From the NCBI RefSeq assembly GCF_008831285.2, contig NC_045146.1:16383289-16447288 (forward strand): a DNA stretch of 64,000 nucleotides, read 5' to 3'. The stretch is from Nymphaea colorata. Its lineage: Eukaryota > Streptophyta > Magnoliopsida > Nymphaeales > Nymphaeaceae. A program made the translations under genes and the position numbers. Below, in pieces: positions 61,721 through 64,000 of this stretch. The stretch's first letter is position 1; the number at the start of each line of letters is the position of its first letter. The notes under the pieces were generated by a model, which searched no databases, was not told where the DNA came from, and was given only the letters and a program-made list of their open reading frames with translations.

Positions 61721-63275
61721 CTGCCATGCGAAAAATGAAACCACGAGTGAAGGAAAATGTACAACAAAACAAATAACTACTGTCATAACTGTAGGACGAA
61801 GGCAGCAGCAAAGTGTCACATAGTCTACTGTGTTGCCCTGCAACTCTAACTAAAGCAGCTTATGACCAAAGAGACTAAAGCAGTGCTAGGTGCTTAACAA
61901 AGGTCTCATGTTCAATCAACATCATCTGCTAACTAGAGCCTTCTTTCTTTAAAAGCAAAGGTAGAGTCTAAAATTTTGATCCAGAAAGTGCTATGAAAAT
62001 ACAGCTTCCAGGATTATGCATCTTTGTTAATATAAGAAAACCAAACAGCCAATAGAAGACCTTATTTCAATAAATGAAAGCTGACCCAACAAAAAGTTTC
62101 AGATAATTCTAGGGAAGGTGGTTATTGCTATCTAATTTTTTTAAAGAAAAAGTCTTAACATATTTCCTTTGAACAAGCTTATGTTACATATTAAGGGTAA
62201 AGGAATAAACACATAATGTCCGCGACATTAAAAGTTAAAATGTCACCTAATAGACCAAGTAAATGCATATATAAGAGAACACCTTTTATTGTTCGAACTC
62301 ATCAGCTGACCTAAAAGGTTCTGAGACATCTATTCATAATGACGATTGATTTAACCAATGTTACGTGATATAAAAACAAAAAGGCAAAGCGCAAAATGTA
62401 TCTCTAACCATAGAAGGAAAGGCATGCTCCTACCATTCAATCAGGATTAAAAAGTGAGGTAAGAAACAGCACAGCAGCTTCAGACACTTCCAAGAAGAAG
62501 GAATCAGCTTCTGACTATCGACTAGTATCATAAATGTGAAAGTCTTTCTATTAAGTGATCATTTCTTGAAAGTTTAAGTCTGAAGTTCAATCCTGTACCC
62601 TGAAAAAGGTCTATAGAAATGCAGGCTATACTTTTTTGCTATCAATTCTTAGACTCTGTCAATCACTTATTTCTCTAATCATCATGTAACAGATGAGCCT
62701 CCATTTATATCAGACAGAGTGGCTCATAATTACTGTCGCATTAATAAATAAAGTTTGTTAGGGTGTCAAGTTGAAAAGCATATCGTCAGCAATAAGAGTT
62801 TATCATATGCACACTTGAAAACGGTAAAAAGTCTTGCCTTGGCAAAACTTAGGCTGAAAGGGTTCAATGTTAGCTCCCATAAACAAGCCAGAGTGGCTAG
62901 CCAATTGTTTAGGTGGTGGCATTTTAGCCATTTCTTTCCTTCTAAAGGTTTTTAATATTCTAAAACACTAATTGTTTATGATTTTCTATGTGCATATTTA
63001 TCCATTTATTTTACTCTTTTTGGGTCTAGGCTAACTAAGGCACTAAGGCATTTAGGAGCTTGGTTGCAGCAACTAGCAATTGAACTGTTCACTGCATGTA
63101 AATTGAGAAATTAGGCAAAATTACGATGGACATATACCAATTACCAACCATATTGTGAGTTCCACGTCAGTGTCCAACTTATGTAGGCTACCAAACTAGT
63201 GTTTGCTTGTTATAGGTGACATATCAAGGTTGGCGGTTCAGAGACGGTTTTGTCATCATCAATAGTCACAAGGAC
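61721..63275. other. Probable intron of the DCL-like gene or intergenic DNA
   Basis: AT-rich sequence with no coding signal that matches the missing N-terminal half of DCL. The plus-strand frame of 66 codons at 62755 is not convincing. Confidence 0.4.
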
Positions 63276-63284
63276 ATTAGAATC

Positions 63285-63639
63285 TAAGTCACCCGGACTC
63301 TTCTATTTTACTACTGCACCCGAGTCGCATCGAGTCGGGTGCACACTGGACATGGGTGCAGCTCCGACTCACACCCGAGCCCAGTTAGAATGTCATATTA
63401 CTAAAGTACTTATATAATATATGTTGTTCTGATATTTTCCTATGCAATACAATTATTCAAGTATGTTATATACATTAATAACTAAATTGTGATAATAATA
63501 TATACAAGGTTATTCTGTTATATATATAATAAATTAAAAATAATAATAATAATAATAAAATACCCTCGCCGCACCGACGCACCTAAATTTTTTGGGATGT
63601 GCCGCTCCGGCACCCGCACCCCGCACTCCAGTGACATAG
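63285..63639. mobile_element. 355-bp TIR element (MITE-like) with 9-bp target duplication
   Basis: The element is flanked by ATTAGAATC at 63276-63284 and 63640-63648. The ends are imperfect inverted repeats: TAAGTCACCCGGACTC on the left and, read from the other strand, CTATGTCACTGGAGTGC on the right. Both arms are GC-rich (GAGTCGGGTGCAC and CCGGCACCCGCACCCCGCAC), while the centre is AT-rich with a TAA run at 63540-63557. A duplication of 9 bp fits Mutator-like elements; an 8-bp reading would fit hAT. There is no coding capacity. Confidence 0.65.
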
Positions 63640-63648
63640 ATTAGAATC

Positions 63649-64000
63649 ATCCTCTACCAGCTCCCATGTTCATGGGCTGTTTGCTATAGGTTACTTATGA
63701 AGGTCAGCCATTCAATACATACTTTTCTCATCTTCGATAGCCACCATACTCATGGAATAATCCTCGACCCTCGTCAGTGTTCATGAGGCCTCCTTCACAA
63801 AGTTGAGATCAAACTCACATTTTCATCAGAGTGCAACAAAAAAAATTGAGATTAACCTCCCATTTTCATCAAAGTGGAGATTTCGCTAATTTGACAACAT
63901 GGCATTGAAGAAATTGGAGGACAACCTTCCATTTTCAACAAAGTGGAGAATCCAATCCTTCATGTATAATGATTTGATGGTATAGCACTGAAAAGCACAC
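63649..64000. other. Right edge of the window, no gene seen
   Basis: Contains two related segments, near 63846-63880 and 63911-63950 (CCTCCCATTTTCATCAAAGT and CCTTCCATTTTCAACAAAGT), that form a diverged local duplication. Confidence 0.4.

Overview
The window is nuclear DNA from a flowering plant. The genes are split by spliceosomal introns of about 0.1 to 2.5 kb. The intergenic DNA is AT-rich and holds long TA, GA and GT microsatellites, SINE copies and hAT-like or MITE-like DNA transposons. The gene set is plant-specific: a light-harvesting-like stress protein, a D-type cyclin with an LxCxE motif, a plant-type isoaspartyl peptidase/L-asparaginase and a DCL (DUF3223) protein. The species cannot be named from the sequence alone.

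Layout from left to right: (1) a three-exon SEP1-like stress-enhanced protein gene on + (951-3755); (2) an SLX9-like ribosome biogenesis gene on - (CDS 6205-10475, with a probable 5' UTR exon near 12.34-12.5 kb); (3) a GC-rich four-exon isoaspartyl peptidase/L-asparaginase gene on - (14844-16185); (4) an accessory stretch of about 8.5 kb holding SINE copies and a complete 1.4-kb non-autonomous hAT-like element with an 8-bp target duplication (22651-24058); (5) a cyclase-family gene of the CYCLASE1 type on - (24767-30982), head to head with (6) the RNA polymerase II subunit RPB3 gene on + (31601-37082), sharing a 618-bp intergenic promoter region; (7) about 9.5 kb of gene-poor DNA with two compound TA/GA microsatellites and an unexplained 154-codon open frame; (8) a cyclin D3 gene on + (46552-47995); (9) about 10.8 kb of gene-poor DNA with more SINE-like copies; (10) a group of unrecognised exon-like blocks (58811-59386, -) and the 3' end of a DCL/DUF3223 gene (60443-61720, -) whose 5' part is not found; (11) a small TIR element with a 9-bp target duplication at 63285-63639.

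Exon models were built by hand from splice consensus, reading phase and family similarity. All seven main models keep phase, and the six complete ones give proteins of the size normal for their families. The genes do not form a pathway. However, SEP1, CYCLASE1 and CYCD3 are also near neighbours in Arabidopsis (At4g34190, At4g34180 and At4g34160, from memory), so the window probably preserves an old angiosperm gene neighbourhood expanded by repeats.
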